Positions 45,541-53,802 of a stretch of DNA of 64,000 nt are shown here, in pieces. The position numbers and the translations under genes were made by a program. Source of the stretch: Cribrihabitans_A neustonicus. Its GTDB lineage: Bacteria; Pseudomonadota; Alphaproteobacteria; Rhodobacterales; Rhodobacteraceae. Location of the stretch: the NCBI RefSeq assembly GCF_048820895.1, contig NZ_JBMERQ010000005.1, forward strand, positions 124,001 to 188,000, given 5' to 3'. The notes under the pieces were generated by a model. The model made no database searches. It was not told the DNA's origin and saw only the letters and a program-made list of their open reading frames with translations. Position 1 is the stretch's first letter; each line of letters starts with the position of its first letter.

Positions 45541-45569
45541 CGCCGGCCCCGGTTGCTGCGGGGCCGGCG
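45541..45569 (-). terminator. Hairpin between the GST gene and the fusion gene
   Basis: Perfect ten-base stem CGCCGGCCCC / GGGGCCGGCG with a nine-base loop, located after the GST stop on the minus strand. The T-run is weak, so partial read-through into the fusion gene is likely. Confidence 0.55.
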
Positions 45570-45575
45570 GACTTG

Positions 45576-46196
45576 TCAGGCGGCAAGCCCCGCCTTGGTT
45601 GCGGGCATCGGTTTGAAGCCGTCGAGGGCCTCGATATTCGCCAGCAGACGCCGCAGGTTCGGGTAGGGTTCGAGCGAGATGCCGCCCTCCGGCGCATGGG
45701 CGGTGTAGGAGTAGACCGCGACGTCGGCGATCGTCGGCGCTTTACCCACAAGATAGCTGCGGCCCTGCATATGCGCCTCCAGCTTGCCCAGCACCCGCTC
45801 CGCAACCGTGCGGCAGAAGGCGGCATCAAGCGGTGCGCTGAAAACAGTGATCAGCCGCGCCGCCGCCGGGCCAAAGGCGATCTCCCCGGCCGCGAGGCTC
45901 AGAAACTTCTGCACTTCGGCCTCTGATACCGGATCGGCGGGGAGATAAGCCGGAGCATACTTCCGGGCGAGGTAGACCAGGATCGCGTTGGAGTCGGAGA
46001 TCACAGTAGCGCCGTCCACCAGTACCGGCACCTGACCGGCTGGGTTCAGCGCCAGGAATTCCGGCTGCTTGTGCGCGCCGCTGGCGAGGTCGACGGTTAT
46101 TACCTCATGGGCGATGCCTGCGAGGCTGGCGAACAATTCCACCCGGTGGGAGTGGCCGGAGAGCGGAAAGCCGTGGATACGGACGGCGTCGGGCAT
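45576..46196 (-). CDS. Glutathione S-transferase
   Basis: 206 residues. The N-terminal thioredoxin-like domain has RIHGFPLSGHSHRVELFASLAG (candidate catalytic serine), NPAGQVPVLVDGATVISDSNAI with the cis-proline and glutathione-binding SDS region, and then a helical C-terminal domain. The start at 46196 has AGGAGG upstream, which excludes the longer in-frame version. It is divergent from a LysR gene and upstream of the reductase fusion. A detoxification or ring-modification role is plausible, but no substrate is visible. Confidence 0.9.
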   Translation of the reverse strand: MPDAVRIHGFPLSGHSHRVELFASLAGIAHEVITVDLASGAHKQPEFLALNPAGQVPVLVDGATVISDSNAILVYLARKYAPAYLPADPVSEAEVQKFLSLAAGEIAFGPAAARLITVFSAPLDAAFCRTVAERVLGKLEAHMQGRSYLVGKAPTIADVAVYSYTAHAPEGGISLEPYPNLRRLLANIEALDGFKPMPATKAGLAA

Positions 46197-46339
46197 GGAG
46201 AATCCTCCTGGAATTCGGATTGGGATGGTGGTGTGCCCGCAAGTTACGCCGCGGAGGGGCAAGCGATAATCCTATTGCTTCGCGAATAATTATGAACATT
46301 ATGGCGATAATGCCTCAAACCGCACAGGGCTGCCGGAAT

Positions 46340-47254
46340 ATGGATACCCTCGACTGCATGCGCACCTTCGCCGCGGTGGCGGCGCAAAACTCCTTTACCG
46401 CAGGGGCACGGCGGGCCGGGATCAGCACCAAGCTTGCCAGCAAATACGTGGCCCGGCTGGAGGAAAGACTTGGCGCGCAGCTGTTCCACCGCACCACCCG
46501 AAGTGTGACGCTGACTGACACCGGCCGCGCCTATCTGGAACGCTGCCTGCCGGTGCTCGAACAGATCGACGAGATGGAGGGCGTAATCCAGGAGCGCCAG
46601 TCCGAACTCGCCGGTCCAATCCGTATCACCGCACCGACCGGCTTTGGCAGCCGGGAGCTGCCCGGTGCGCTGCTGCCGTTCCAGACCCGGCACCCCAAGG
46701 TGCAGATCGACCTGCTGTTGTCGGACAGCCATGCCGCGGTGGTGGAGGAAGGCTTCGACCTCGCGGTGCGCTTCGGGGCGCTGCAGGATTCCACGCTGGT
46801 GGCCAGCAAGCTCTGCAACATGCGGCAGGTGGTGGTAGCGGCCCCGGAGTATCTGGATCAGCACGGCCGCCCTGCGGAGCCCGAGGCGCTAGCAACGCAC
46901 AACTGCCTGCTGCAGCTCTGGGCCGCGCGCTCGGACGTCTGGATGTTCCGAGATGGCCCGCGCGCGAGGGCAGTGACGGTGAGCGGCAGCTTCCGGGCGA
47001 ACTCTCCCCGGGCTCTGGCGCATATGGCGGCGCAGGGGCTGGGAGTGGCGCGGTGCCCGTATTACAGTGTTCAGGGTTTCCTGAAGTCCGGGGAGCTTGA
47101 ATTACTGCTGGAAGATCATGAGCCGCAGCCGGGCGCGCTCTATGCGGTCTACCCGCCAAGCCGCCACCTGACCGCACGTATCCGCGCGCTGATCTCACAC
47201 CTGCGGGACTGGTTTTCCTCCGGGGCTAGCGCCGAATGGGGGCCGCTGTCGTGA
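46340..47254 (+). CDS. LysR-family regulator
   Basis: 304 residues. DTLDCMRTFAAVAAQNSFTAGARRAGISTKLASKYVARLEERLG is the LysR helix-turn-helix. Upstream in-frame ATGs at 46292, 46301 and 46310 exist; 46340 fits the family N-terminus best. The 143-base divergent gap to the GST gene has AT-rich, partly symmetric elements (46266-46318, with repeated ATTATG and CGATAAT), plausible LysR boxes. It probably controls the GST and fusion genes, and itself. Confidence 0.87.
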   Translation: MDTLDCMRTFAAVAAQNSFTAGARRAGISTKLASKYVARLEERLGAQLFHRTTRSVTLTDTGRAYLERCLPVLEQIDEMEGVIQERQSELAGPIRITAPTGFGSRELPGALLPFQTRHPKVQIDLLLSDSHAAVVEEGFDLAVRFGALQDSTLVASKLCNMRQVVVAAPEYLDQHGRPAEPEALATHNCLLQLWAARSDVWMFRDGPRARAVTVSGSFRANSPRALAHMAAQGLGVARCPYYSVQGFLKSGELELLLEDHEPQPGALYAVYPPSRHLTARIRALISHLRDWFSSGASAEWGPLS

Positions 47255-47332
47255 TGGATTTGGTGCTGTCTCCGCATGGCTGATCTCCGGTGACTGTGGG
47301 CAGAACCCGGCTCAGATGGAGCAACATTTGAC

Positions 47333-47352
47333 GGGTTTACCCGGGTAAACCC
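47333..47352. repeat. parS-like palindrome 1
   Basis: Perfect 20-base palindrome with arms GGGTTTACCC / GGGTAAACCC. It lies 300 bases past the repC stop. RepB (ParB) of RepABC replicons binds 16-base-class palindromes called parS, so this is the expected kind of site. Confidence 0.75.
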
Positions 47353-47442
47353 CAGATCCGACGCACAGCCTAGGCGCTCGTCTCAGCTCGGCTGGGTTCC
47401 TCTGCGCGAGGGCTAGCTGCCTGTGCTTCCGCACTACAGGAC

Positions 47443-47460
47443 GGTTTACCCCGGTAAACC
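47443..47460. repeat. parS-like palindrome 2 (imperfect centre)
   Basis: Arms GGTTTACC and GGTAAACC match site 1, but the two central bases are CC rather than CG. It lies 110 bases from site 1. Confidence 0.7.
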
Positions 47461-47556
47461 TTCTCCGCAGCGGCATCGTGTGAAGGTCAAACCGAACACT
47501 TGTTCTGGCGGTCCGAAGAGCCTTCTGCCGCAGCACAGCGCGGTTTAGAACCAACA

Positions 47557-47576
47557 GGGTTTACCCGGGTAAACCC
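47557..47576. repeat. parS-like palindrome 3
   Basis: Same 20-base palindrome as site 1, 114 bases beyond site 2 and 75 bases from the repC stop. The near-regular spacing of the three sites supports a centromere function. Confidence 0.75.
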
Positions 47577-47650
47577 CCACCACGTGTCCGGAGACGAAGC
47601 TGCTCAGAGCGCCGGAACAAAGACGCTGACATGGGAGCCGTCCCGCCAAT

Positions 47651-48781
47651 TCACGCCGGCGCGGCATTCTGCGCAAGACTTTCGATCAGCCGGGCAGGGC
47701 GGAACCGGCCAATCGCGGCTTTGCGGGCAAGACCCCGCAGATAGGCCCCAGGAGAGCGGATCGTACCATGCATTTGCGTCATCGCCAGGATCGTCAGCGA
47801 GAGCCCGCCTTCGCCAAGGTCTTTCCCAGCAGACTGCAAGACTTCCCCGCGCAATCCCAACATTGGCGCGACGAAATGCGCCAAAGCGTGAAGATCCGTC
47901 CAAGTCCTCACAGGAGTCTGAGCAAACCCTACGGCATCCGGACAGGCCCGCACTACGGTTTCCAGCTTGAGATCGGGTTCCGGGACTGGCGCTGTTTTTG
48001 CCTTTACCGCTCCTTCTTCGCTATCAGAGTCAATATTGTTCTGTATTGATCTCTGATGGTGCCGGACAGATTGACCGTCAGCGGCGGACAAATCTGCGGT
48101 TATGGGACGGTTTTCACCAGCTTCCGCAGATACCGCGCACACCGAAATCGCTTCGGCTTCCGCCTGCGATGGGGCAGGGGAGAGGGCCGCGATCAATTGC
48201 TCCAATTCTTCCGAAGAAAGCCGCCGCCGCAGGGCGAGGCGGATCTGGTCGTCTTCCTCTGAGCCGATCGGCCAGTTTCGCCGCAGGACGGACAGGCGGT
48301 CGCGCAGCAGGCGGACGCGGGCGGCTTCCTCTTCTGCCTCCGCAGCGCGCAGGGCGATCTCCCGGGCGCGTTCCAGAAGCGGCGAGAGGTCGAAGCCGTA
48401 GGCCTGCACCACCTCGCCGCCGCGGGCGCGATGCACGTAACGCTTGCCGTTGGGCGAGGAGGCGCGGCGCAGCAGCCCGCAGTCCACCAGCCGCGCGATG
48501 TGACGCCGCATGGTGCGCTCGCCCATTTCATTGGCCCGCTGGCAGAGCTTTTCGTTGGAGGCAAAGACCACCCAGGCGCCGGAGCTTTCGCGCTCCTTTA
48601 CGAAGGAGATCAGCGCCTGCAGCAACCCAAAGTGCCGGTCCTTCAGCCCGAAGGCCGTCTTTGCCGCCTTCAGCTGCTCCAGAATCACCCAGAACGCCTG
48701 CTTGGGATTGCCATCGTCCACGCGCACGCCATCGCGCGGGGCAGGGGCCCCGGCGGCGCAAGTCACCTGTTTGAATGCCAT
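47651..48781 (-). CDS. repC: Replication initiator RepC
   Basis: 376 residues. The N-terminal winged-helix region (KQAFWVILEQLKAAKTAFGLKDRHFGLLQALISF, then ANEMGERTMRRHIARLVDCGLLRRASSPNGKRY, cited in parts) is typical of RepC. An Asp/Glu-rich linker (NNIDSDSEEGA) and a conserved C-terminal helical part (TWTDLHALAHFVAPMLGLRG) follow. RepC initiates replication of RepABC plasmids, usually at an origin inside its own gene. It is the last gene of the operon, 250 bases after repB; that gap carries the antisense RNA. Confidence 0.93.
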   Translation of the reverse strand: MAFKQVTCAAGAPAPRDGVRVDDGNPKQAFWVILEQLKAAKTAFGLKDRHFGLLQALISFVKERESSGAWVVFASNEKLCQRANEMGERTMRRHIARLVDCGLLRRASSPNGKRYVHRARGGEVVQAYGFDLSPLLERAREIALRAAEAEEEAARVRLLRDRLSVLRRNWPIGSEEDDQIRLALRRRLSSEELEQLIAALSPAPSQAEAEAISVCAVSAEAGENRPITADLSAADGQSVRHHQRSIQNNIDSDSEEGAVKAKTAPVPEPDLKLETVVRACPDAVGFAQTPVRTWTDLHALAHFVAPMLGLRGEVLQSAGKDLGEGGLSLTILAMTQMHGTIRSPGAYLRGLARKAAIGRFRPARLIESLAQNAAPA

Positions 48782-48881
48782 CTGCTCTTCACGAGAGACC
48801 GGGAAGCCGCACGAGACCGGCCCGTGCCTCTCCGCATGGCGGAATTCGGCACAGGAATACCGTCAACCCGATGGGATGCTG

Positions 48882-48911
48882 TTGACAGTTCAGAGGAGAG
48901 CGGGATACATC
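48882..48911 (+). promoter_or_regulatory. Candidate promoter of the repABC antisense RNA
   Basis: TTGACA at 48882-48887 on the strand opposite repC is followed 16-18 bases later by a weak -10 (GATACAT region, 48904-48911). A start near 48917 would give a transcript of about 55 bases ending at the terminator at 48933-48973. Confidence 0.5.
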
Positions 48912-48916
48912 TTAGG

Positions 48917-48973
48917 TGCTAACATAGATGGGGCTCTCTGGGATTTCGGTCTTGGGGAGCTTCTCTTTTTTTA
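48917..48973 (+). ncRNA. Antisense (ctRNA/IncA-type) RNA between repB and repC
   Basis: Inferred from position and structure. It lies in the repB-repC gap on the strand opposite the operon. It ends with a ten-pair stem GCTCTCTGGG / CTTGGGGAGC (with G-U pairs, loop ATTTCGGT) followed by TTCTCTTTTTTT. RepABC plasmids encode such a short RNA here to block repC translation and set copy number and incompatibility. The 5' end is an estimate. Confidence 0.65.
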
Positions 48974-49031
48974 GTCTCCTGCTCGTGCCTCCTTGTTGTT
49001 CACTGTCGCCTCGATGATGGCAGACGGCGGC

Positions 49032-50033
49032 TTAGGCCGTCCGCTCCTTTTCCCACTGCGCATGAAGACGCAGCAGGGCCTCTGCGCCGTTGGCTTCGAG
49101 CCATTGCGCAAATTCCTTCTGTTTCGGATCGGTCCGCAGCACGGTGCGCCCGCCGCTGACCAGAACCTCGCCGATCTTCGCCTTGCCGCCCGGCGCCAGC
49201 ACGGCTTGCGCCTGTGCGGGCATGGGCTTGGGCGGGCTCACGCGGGCCTCGACGCTGCGGGCAAAGGCCTCGAACCGCTTGGCCGAGTCCAGCGCCGCAT
49301 CGGCCTCCCGCACCGGAACCGTCTTGGGGTCGATGCCGGAGGCGAGAAGTTTTTCGGCCAGCGCATGCCAGCGTTTCCAGCCCACGCCCGGCGCCTCGCC
49401 GATCCATTCGATCACGTTGCGCGGGATGGCCTGGCGCACCTTGCGCATATGCGACAGGTGGCTCTTGCTCACCGCCAGCGCGTCGCGGATCACCGCAGGC
49501 GCATAACCCGCTTCCTCCAGATCGCCGGCAAAGATTGCCTTTTCGATAAAGGAGGGATCTTTGCGGTGGTTGTTCTCCTGGCCCTGGGCCAGCACCGCTT
49601 CCTCGTCCGAGAGCGTGCGGATCAGCGCCTTGACCGGAATGCCAAGCTGCTTGATCGCGGCAAGGCGGCGGCGTCCGTAGACCACCTGGTAACGCCCGCT
49701 CAGGCGCGGGTGCGGGCGCAGCAGGATCGGCACCTGCTGGCCGTATTGCCCAATGCTGGATTTCAGTTCGTCCAGATCGGCGCCTTCCAGCGCGAACCGG
49801 TCGCGCATGCCGGTGTCCTCGATCTGCTCGGGATCGATTTCCTGCACGCTGCGCGAGGCACTGGAGCGGATGTCGTTCTCCAGCGCCGCGACGGGGCCGC
49901 GGCGGAAGGCTTCGGGGATCGGTGCGGCGCGCGCGGTCTCGACCTCGTCCTCAACGGCGGGGGAGGTGTCCAGATCCGGGTCCTCGCTGCCGAACTCGGC
50001 CATCAATCCCTCGAAGACGTTCTTGCGCGCCAT
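49032..50033 (-). CDS. repB: Partition protein RepB (ParB family)
   Basis: 333 residues. The ParB N-terminal domain includes GQYGQQVPILLRPHPRLSGRYQVVYGRRRLAAIKQLG (box with YGRRR), the ENNHRKDPSFIEKA segment, and a helix-turn-helix (VIRDALAVSKSHLSHMRKVRQAIP) that would read parS. Its start overlaps the repA stop by one base (TGATG). It pairs with RepA to segregate the replicon and presumably binds the three palindromes downstream of repC. Confidence 0.93.
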   Translation of the reverse strand: MARKNVFEGLMAEFGSEDPDLDTSPAVEDEVETARAAPIPEAFRRGPVAALENDIRSSASRSVQEIDPEQIEDTGMRDRFALEGADLDELKSSIGQYGQQVPILLRPHPRLSGRYQVVYGRRRLAAIKQLGIPVKALIRTLSDEEAVLAQGQENNHRKDPSFIEKAIFAGDLEEAGYAPAVIRDALAVSKSHLSHMRKVRQAIPRNVIEWIGEAPGVGWKRWHALAEKLLASGIDPKTVPVREADAALDSAKRFEAFARSVEARVSPPKPMPAQAQAVLAPGGKAKIGEVLVSGGRTVLRTDPKQKEFAQWLEANGAEALLRLHAQWEKERTA

Positions 50034-51241
50034 CAGTTTCTCCCCCAGGCAGCTTGAACGGACGTCTCGAACTCATCCGCCACCCGGTTGATCGATTCCA
50101 TCGCCCGCTCCAGTGTGGCGCGGTTCATTTCGGCTCTATTGGCCTCGTAGAGTGTCTTTTGCGACAGGCCCGCATCCGACACGGCGGTGGATTTCAGGAA
50201 AGCTTCCGTCATCAGCCGCTGCCCGAAATGCATCCGCAGGAAGGACGCCATCTGCGATTGCGGCATGTCCGAGGGCTCGTAGCGGCACAGCAGGTAACGC
50301 TGGAAATCATAGTCCAGCCGCTGGTCATTGCGCTGCACCACCTTCAACAGCGAGGTCGCCATGGTCAGATACTGGCTGAGGCTCGCCACGTCGATCATGT
50401 TGGGGATCACGGTGATCATCAGCCCGGTCGCCGCAACCAGCGCCGACATAGTGAGGAAGCCCAACTGCGGCGGGCAGTCGATGAAGACCACGTCGTAGCG
50501 GTCCTGCACCTGGTCGATCGCCGCTTTCAGCCGCAGGTAGAACGGCGGCTGGATGCCTTTGCGGATCGCGTGCGGGGTTTCGGTCTCGAATTCCGAGAGA
50601 ATCAGCCCGCCGGGGGCAAGGTCCAGGTTCTGAAAATAGGTCTTGCGCACCACGTCCTGCATCGGTGCCGGGTCCTGGTAGCGCAGCGCATCGTAAATGG
50701 TGCCCGCGTCCATCAGGTCCAGCTCGGGGTGCAGGCCAAGCATCGTCGTCAGCGAAGCCTGCGGGTCCATGTCGATGGCCAGCACCCGGTAGCCCTTGAG
50801 CGCAAAGCGCTGCGCCAGATGCACGGCACTGGTGGTCTTGGCCGAGCCGCCCTTGAAGGTCGAAACCGCAATCACCTGCAAATGGTCATTGCCGACGCGG
50901 CCGGGCAGGAATTGCAGCGGGTTCTTCGCCGTGCGCGCCAGCGACAGGCGGATGTCCTGGATGTTCTTGCCGCTATAGAGCCGGTGGCCGCGGGTGTCGG
51001 TCTCCACCTCCGGAATCTTGCCGTCGAAGTGCAGCTTGCGCAGATGCGACGTGCTGAGGCCCAGGAGGGCCGCAACTTCGCCCGAGGTAAAAGGGCGAAG
51101 CTCCTTCGCCGCATCGGGCGAGAAGACATTGCGCATGTGCTTGTCGAGGGATTTCCGCAGACGTGCCTCGTCTTTCAAGAGGTCGTCGAAAACATCGGCG
51201 CCCGGCGGCATTCCGATTGCGGGTTCGATCCGTGCCGTCAT
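50033..51241 (-). CDS. repA: Partition ATPase RepA (ParA family)
   Basis: 402 residues. An N-terminal DNA-binding part (FTSGEVAALLGLSTSHLRKLHFDGKIPEVE, MerR-like) is followed by the ParA ATPase: STFKGGSAKTTSAVHLAQ is the deviant Walker A, VLAIDMDPQASL the A' motif, and DVVFIDCPPQLGF Walker B. The start at 51241 follows AAGGAG. RepA drives segregation and represses its own operon. An inverted-repeat operator lies 40-80 bases upstream. Confidence 0.93.
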   Translation of the reverse strand: MTARIEPAIGMPPGADVFDDLLKDEARLRKSLDKHMRNVFSPDAAKELRPFTSGEVAALLGLSTSHLRKLHFDGKIPEVETDTRGHRLYSGKNIQDIRLSLARTAKNPLQFLPGRVGNDHLQVIAVSTFKGGSAKTTSAVHLAQRFALKGYRVLAIDMDPQASLTTMLGLHPELDLMDAGTIYDALRYQDPAPMQDVVRKTYFQNLDLAPGGLILSEFETETPHAIRKGIQPPFYLRLKAAIDQVQDRYDVVFIDCPPQLGFLTMSALVAATGLMITVIPNMIDVASLSQYLTMATSLLKVVQRNDQRLDYDFQRYLLCRYEPSDMPQSQMASFLRMHFGQRLMTEAFLKSTAVSDAGLSQKTLYEANRAEMNRATLERAMESINRVADEFETSVQAAWGRN

Positions 51242-51648
51242 ACACTGCTCCTTGCCTCGGCCGTCTTGCTGCGGCTCTTCTGTAACGCTGTTTGGCCGCT
51301 AAGCAGCGTTAGGCGTTACAAGCCCGTGATGCCACCAAAGCCATTGTCTGGCAAGAGTTTTCAATCTTTCCGCGCAGATCGCGCTGCGGCGTGGCAGCAG
51401 AAGATTGCCGGCGGGGAGCTGAAATCCTGTATAAACATCTGTTTAAAAACTGAAATTCTCTCAACGCAAGCCTTCCGTTGCAGCCACGGCCGGGCTGCGC
51501 TGCACAGCGCGCCGGGTTGGGCTGATGTACAGCAGGGCGGCGCTGGGGCAGGGCAGGGAGCGCGCGATTCCCCCGCGGGCCTTGCATTGCACCGGCGCCC
51601 GTAATGAAGTGAAGCCAGTTCAATCCAGCCGCCGCCAGGAGCCGCCGC
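51242..51648. other. 407-base divergent region between repA and the LysR gene
   Basis: No gene supported. It holds the RepA operator candidate and a local AT-rich stretch around 51425-51470 with the 14-base inverted repeat TAAACA-TC-TGTTTA at 51432-51445. This is the likely location of the repABC and LysR promoters. Confidence 0.6.
51281..51320. promoter_or_regulatory. Candidate RepA operator upstream of repA
   Basis: Two nested inverted repeats: TGTAACGC (51281-51288) with GCGTTACA (51313-51320), and AACGCTG (51284-51290) with CAGCGTT (51304-51310). They lie 40-79 bases upstream of the repA start, where RepA autorepression would be expected. Confidence 0.55.
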
Positions 51649-52584
51649 ATGTCCCGAAGGCACTACGATCTGCCGCCGCTGACGGCGCTTGCCGCGTTCG
51701 AGGCCGCGGCCCGCCACCTCAGCTTCAAGAACGCCGCTGAGGAGCTTGGCGTCACGCCCGGCGCGGTCAGCCATCAGATCAAGGCGCTGGAGGCGGAGCT
51801 GCAGGCGCCGCTGTTCAGGCGCAGGCATCGCGGTGTCGAGCTGACCGAGGAAGGGGAGGCGCTGTTTGAAACCCTTGCATCGGCGTTCTTACGGATCTCG
51901 CGCAGCCTCAGGACCATCCGCAGCCGCGGCGTGGGCGATACGGTGACCATCGGCTCGACCTCGGCGGTGGCGTCGCTTTGGCTGTCGCCCGCTGTGGTAC
52001 GGTTTTGGCGCAAGCACCCGGATGTGAACGTGAACCAGATCGTGCAAGATCGTCCCTTCCGCGCGGTGCCCGAGGTCGATTTCTACATCCGCTATGGCCG
52101 CGATCCCGACCCGCGGCTGGAGCAGGTTGAGCTCTACCGTGACCACCTGGTGCCGGTCGGCAATGCCGCCGCCGCGGCACGGCTGGCGGGATGCGCGCTG
52201 GACGACCTGGCAAACGAGCGGCTGTTGCACCTGGAATCAGAGGACAAGAGCTGGACCACCTGGGCCGACTGGTTCCGCCAGCTGGGCTACACCGGCCCGC
52301 TGGCGCCGGGGGTGCGGGTCAACAACTATTCGGTGGCGCTGCAGGCCGCTCAGGAGGGCGTTGGGCTCGCTCTAGGCTGGCAGCGCCTGCTGCGCCCCCT
52401 GCTCCAAAGCGGCCAGCTTGCTCCGATCGGCCCGCATCTGCTGCCCGCACCGCACGGCTTTCACCTTGCAGGCCGCCCGGAGGAAGACTTGCCGCCCGGG
52501 GCGCGGCTGCTGCGGGATTGGGTCATCGCCGGGGTCAGGGAAGAGTCGGATGAATCCATCTCACCCTGGAATGAGGTTTTCTGA
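51649..52584 (+). CDS. LysR-family regulator, GcvA-like
   Basis: 311 residues. The N-terminus YDLPPLTALAAFEAAARHLSFKNAAEELGVTPGAVSHQIKALEAEL is the GcvA-subgroup helix-turn-helix, followed by a standard effector domain. It lies 63 bases upstream of the Rieske oxygenase gene on the same strand. It could be cotranscribed with its targets rather than divergent from them. Its ligand is unknown. Confidence 0.88.
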   Translation: MSRRHYDLPPLTALAAFEAAARHLSFKNAAEELGVTPGAVSHQIKALEAELQAPLFRRRHRGVELTEEGEALFETLASAFLRISRSLRTIRSRGVGDTVTIGSTSAVASLWLSPAVVRFWRKHPDVNVNQIVQDRPFRAVPEVDFYIRYGRDPDPRLEQVELYRDHLVPVGNAAAAARLAGCALDDLANERLLHLESEDKSWTTWADWFRQLGYTGPLAPGVRVNNYSVALQAAQEGVGLALGWQRLLRPLLQSGQLAPIGPHLLPAPHGFHLAGRPEEDLPPGARLLRDWVIAGVREESDESISPWNEVF

Positions 52585-52647
52585 TATTGAGCGAACCCCT
52601 CCGCCCCGTTCAATGGCGCAAATGCGTTGAATGGGGAGGATCGCCAG

Positions 52648-53802
52648 ATGAACACGTTTTCCAAGCTTGCCCCGGTGATGGCGCCGGTGAACATCGCCAA
52701 CGGGCTGCCGAACGAGCACTACACCGACCCGGCGGTCTTTGCCGAGGAACGCCAGGCGGTGCTCTATGCCAATTGGTCCGGCATCGGTTTTGGCAAGGAT
52801 CTTCCGGAGCCCGGATATGCGAAGCCGATCGAATTCCTTGGCATGCCGCTCCTGGCCGTGCGGGACCGCGACGGCGAGATCGGCGTCTTCCAGAACACCT
52901 GCCGCCACCGAGGAATGATTCTGGTCGACAAGCCCGGTAAGCTGCGCGGCGCCATCCGGTGCCCCTACCACAGCTGGTGCTACGGGCTGGACGGCCGCCT
53001 GATCTCCACTCCGCATGTGGGGGGGCCGGGCCAGAACAAGCACGAGGACATCCGCCTGGGGGAGCTGGGCCTGCACCGCATCCGCTCGCACGTTTGGCGC
53101 GACGTGATTTTTGTCAACGTGAGCGGCACCGCCCCGGCGTTCGAGGATGCGCATGCCGATTTGCTCAAGCGCTGGCAGGAGTTCGACCAGCCCGTCTACA
53201 GTAGCGGCGAAGCCTCGGGCTTCAAGCTGGAGGTGCGGACCAATTGGAAGCTTGCCGTCGAGAACTACTGCGAAAGCTATCACCTGCCCTGGGTGCACCC
53301 GGGCCTGAACAGTTATTCCCGGCTGGAAGACCACTACAATATCGAGATGCCGGGGGCCTATTCCGGCCAGGGCACGCTGGTCTACCGGCAGCTGAAGGGC
53401 GAGGACGGCAAGGTGTTTGCGGATTTCGCGAACCTCGGGCCGCAATGGGACGAAGGCGCAGAATATGTTGCGGTCTACCCCAACGTGCTCCTCGGCGTGC
53501 AGCGCGATCATGCCTTTGCCATCGTGCTGGAGCCGGTCGACTGCGAAAATACCGTCGAGCACATTGAGCTCTACTATGCCCAGCCCGCGGAGGAGACGCC
53601 GGAGCTCGCGGGGCTCAGGGCCGAGAATGCGCGGCTTTGGAAGACGGTGTTCGAGGAGGACGTCTTTGTCGTCGAGGGCATGCAAAAGGGCCGCCACGGC
53701 GCGCTGTTCGACGGTGGCCGGTTCTCTCCGGTGATGGACGGGCCGACCCACAACTTTCACGCCTGGGTGGCCGATCAGGTGACAAAGGCGCGGCAGGCAT
53801 GA
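52648..53802 (+). CDS. Rieske non-heme iron oxygenase, alpha subunit
   Basis: 384 residues. The Rieske cluster ligands are Cys85-x-His87 (NTCRHRG) and Cys105-x2-His108 (CPYHSWCYG). The mononuclear iron site is NYCESYHLPWVHPGL, with its two histidines. The family includes ring-hydroxylating dioxygenases and N-demethylating or C-N cleaving monooxygenases for betaine, carnitine and stachydrine. No beta subunit is encoded alongside, which fits the monooxygenase-like group. The start at 52648 has GGGGAGGA upstream. The stop overlaps the aldehyde dehydrogenase start (ATGA). No reductase gene is in the operon, so an unlinked one is needed. Confidence 0.9.
   Translation: MNTFSKLAPVMAPVNIANGLPNEHYTDPAVFAEERQAVLYANWSGIGFGKDLPEPGYAKPIEFLGMPLLAVRDRDGEIGVFQNTCRHRGMILVDKPGKLRGAIRCPYHSWCYGLDGRLISTPHVGGPGQNKHEDIRLGELGLHRIRSHVWRDVIFVNVSGTAPAFEDAHADLLKRWQEFDQPVYSSGEASGFKLEVRTNWKLAVENYCESYHLPWVHPGLNSYSRLEDHYNIEMPGAYSGQGTLVYRQLKGEDGKVFADFANLGPQWDEGAEYVAVYPNVLLGVQRDHAFAIVLEPVDCENTVEHIELYYAQPAEETPELAGLRAENARLWKTVFEEDVFVVEGMQKGRHGALFDGGRFSPVMDGPTHNFHAWVADQVTKARQA

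Larger units (their letters stand above)
47255..47650. other. 396-base region downstream of repC
   Basis: No gene. It holds three parS-like palindromes (listed separately). It separates the LysR gene from the 3' end of repC. Confidence 0.7.

Noticed and set aside
47333..47576. Palindromes after repC as a CRISPR array
   Set aside because: Only three copies, each a full palindrome, with spacers over 90 bases and no cas genes; they fit parS better.
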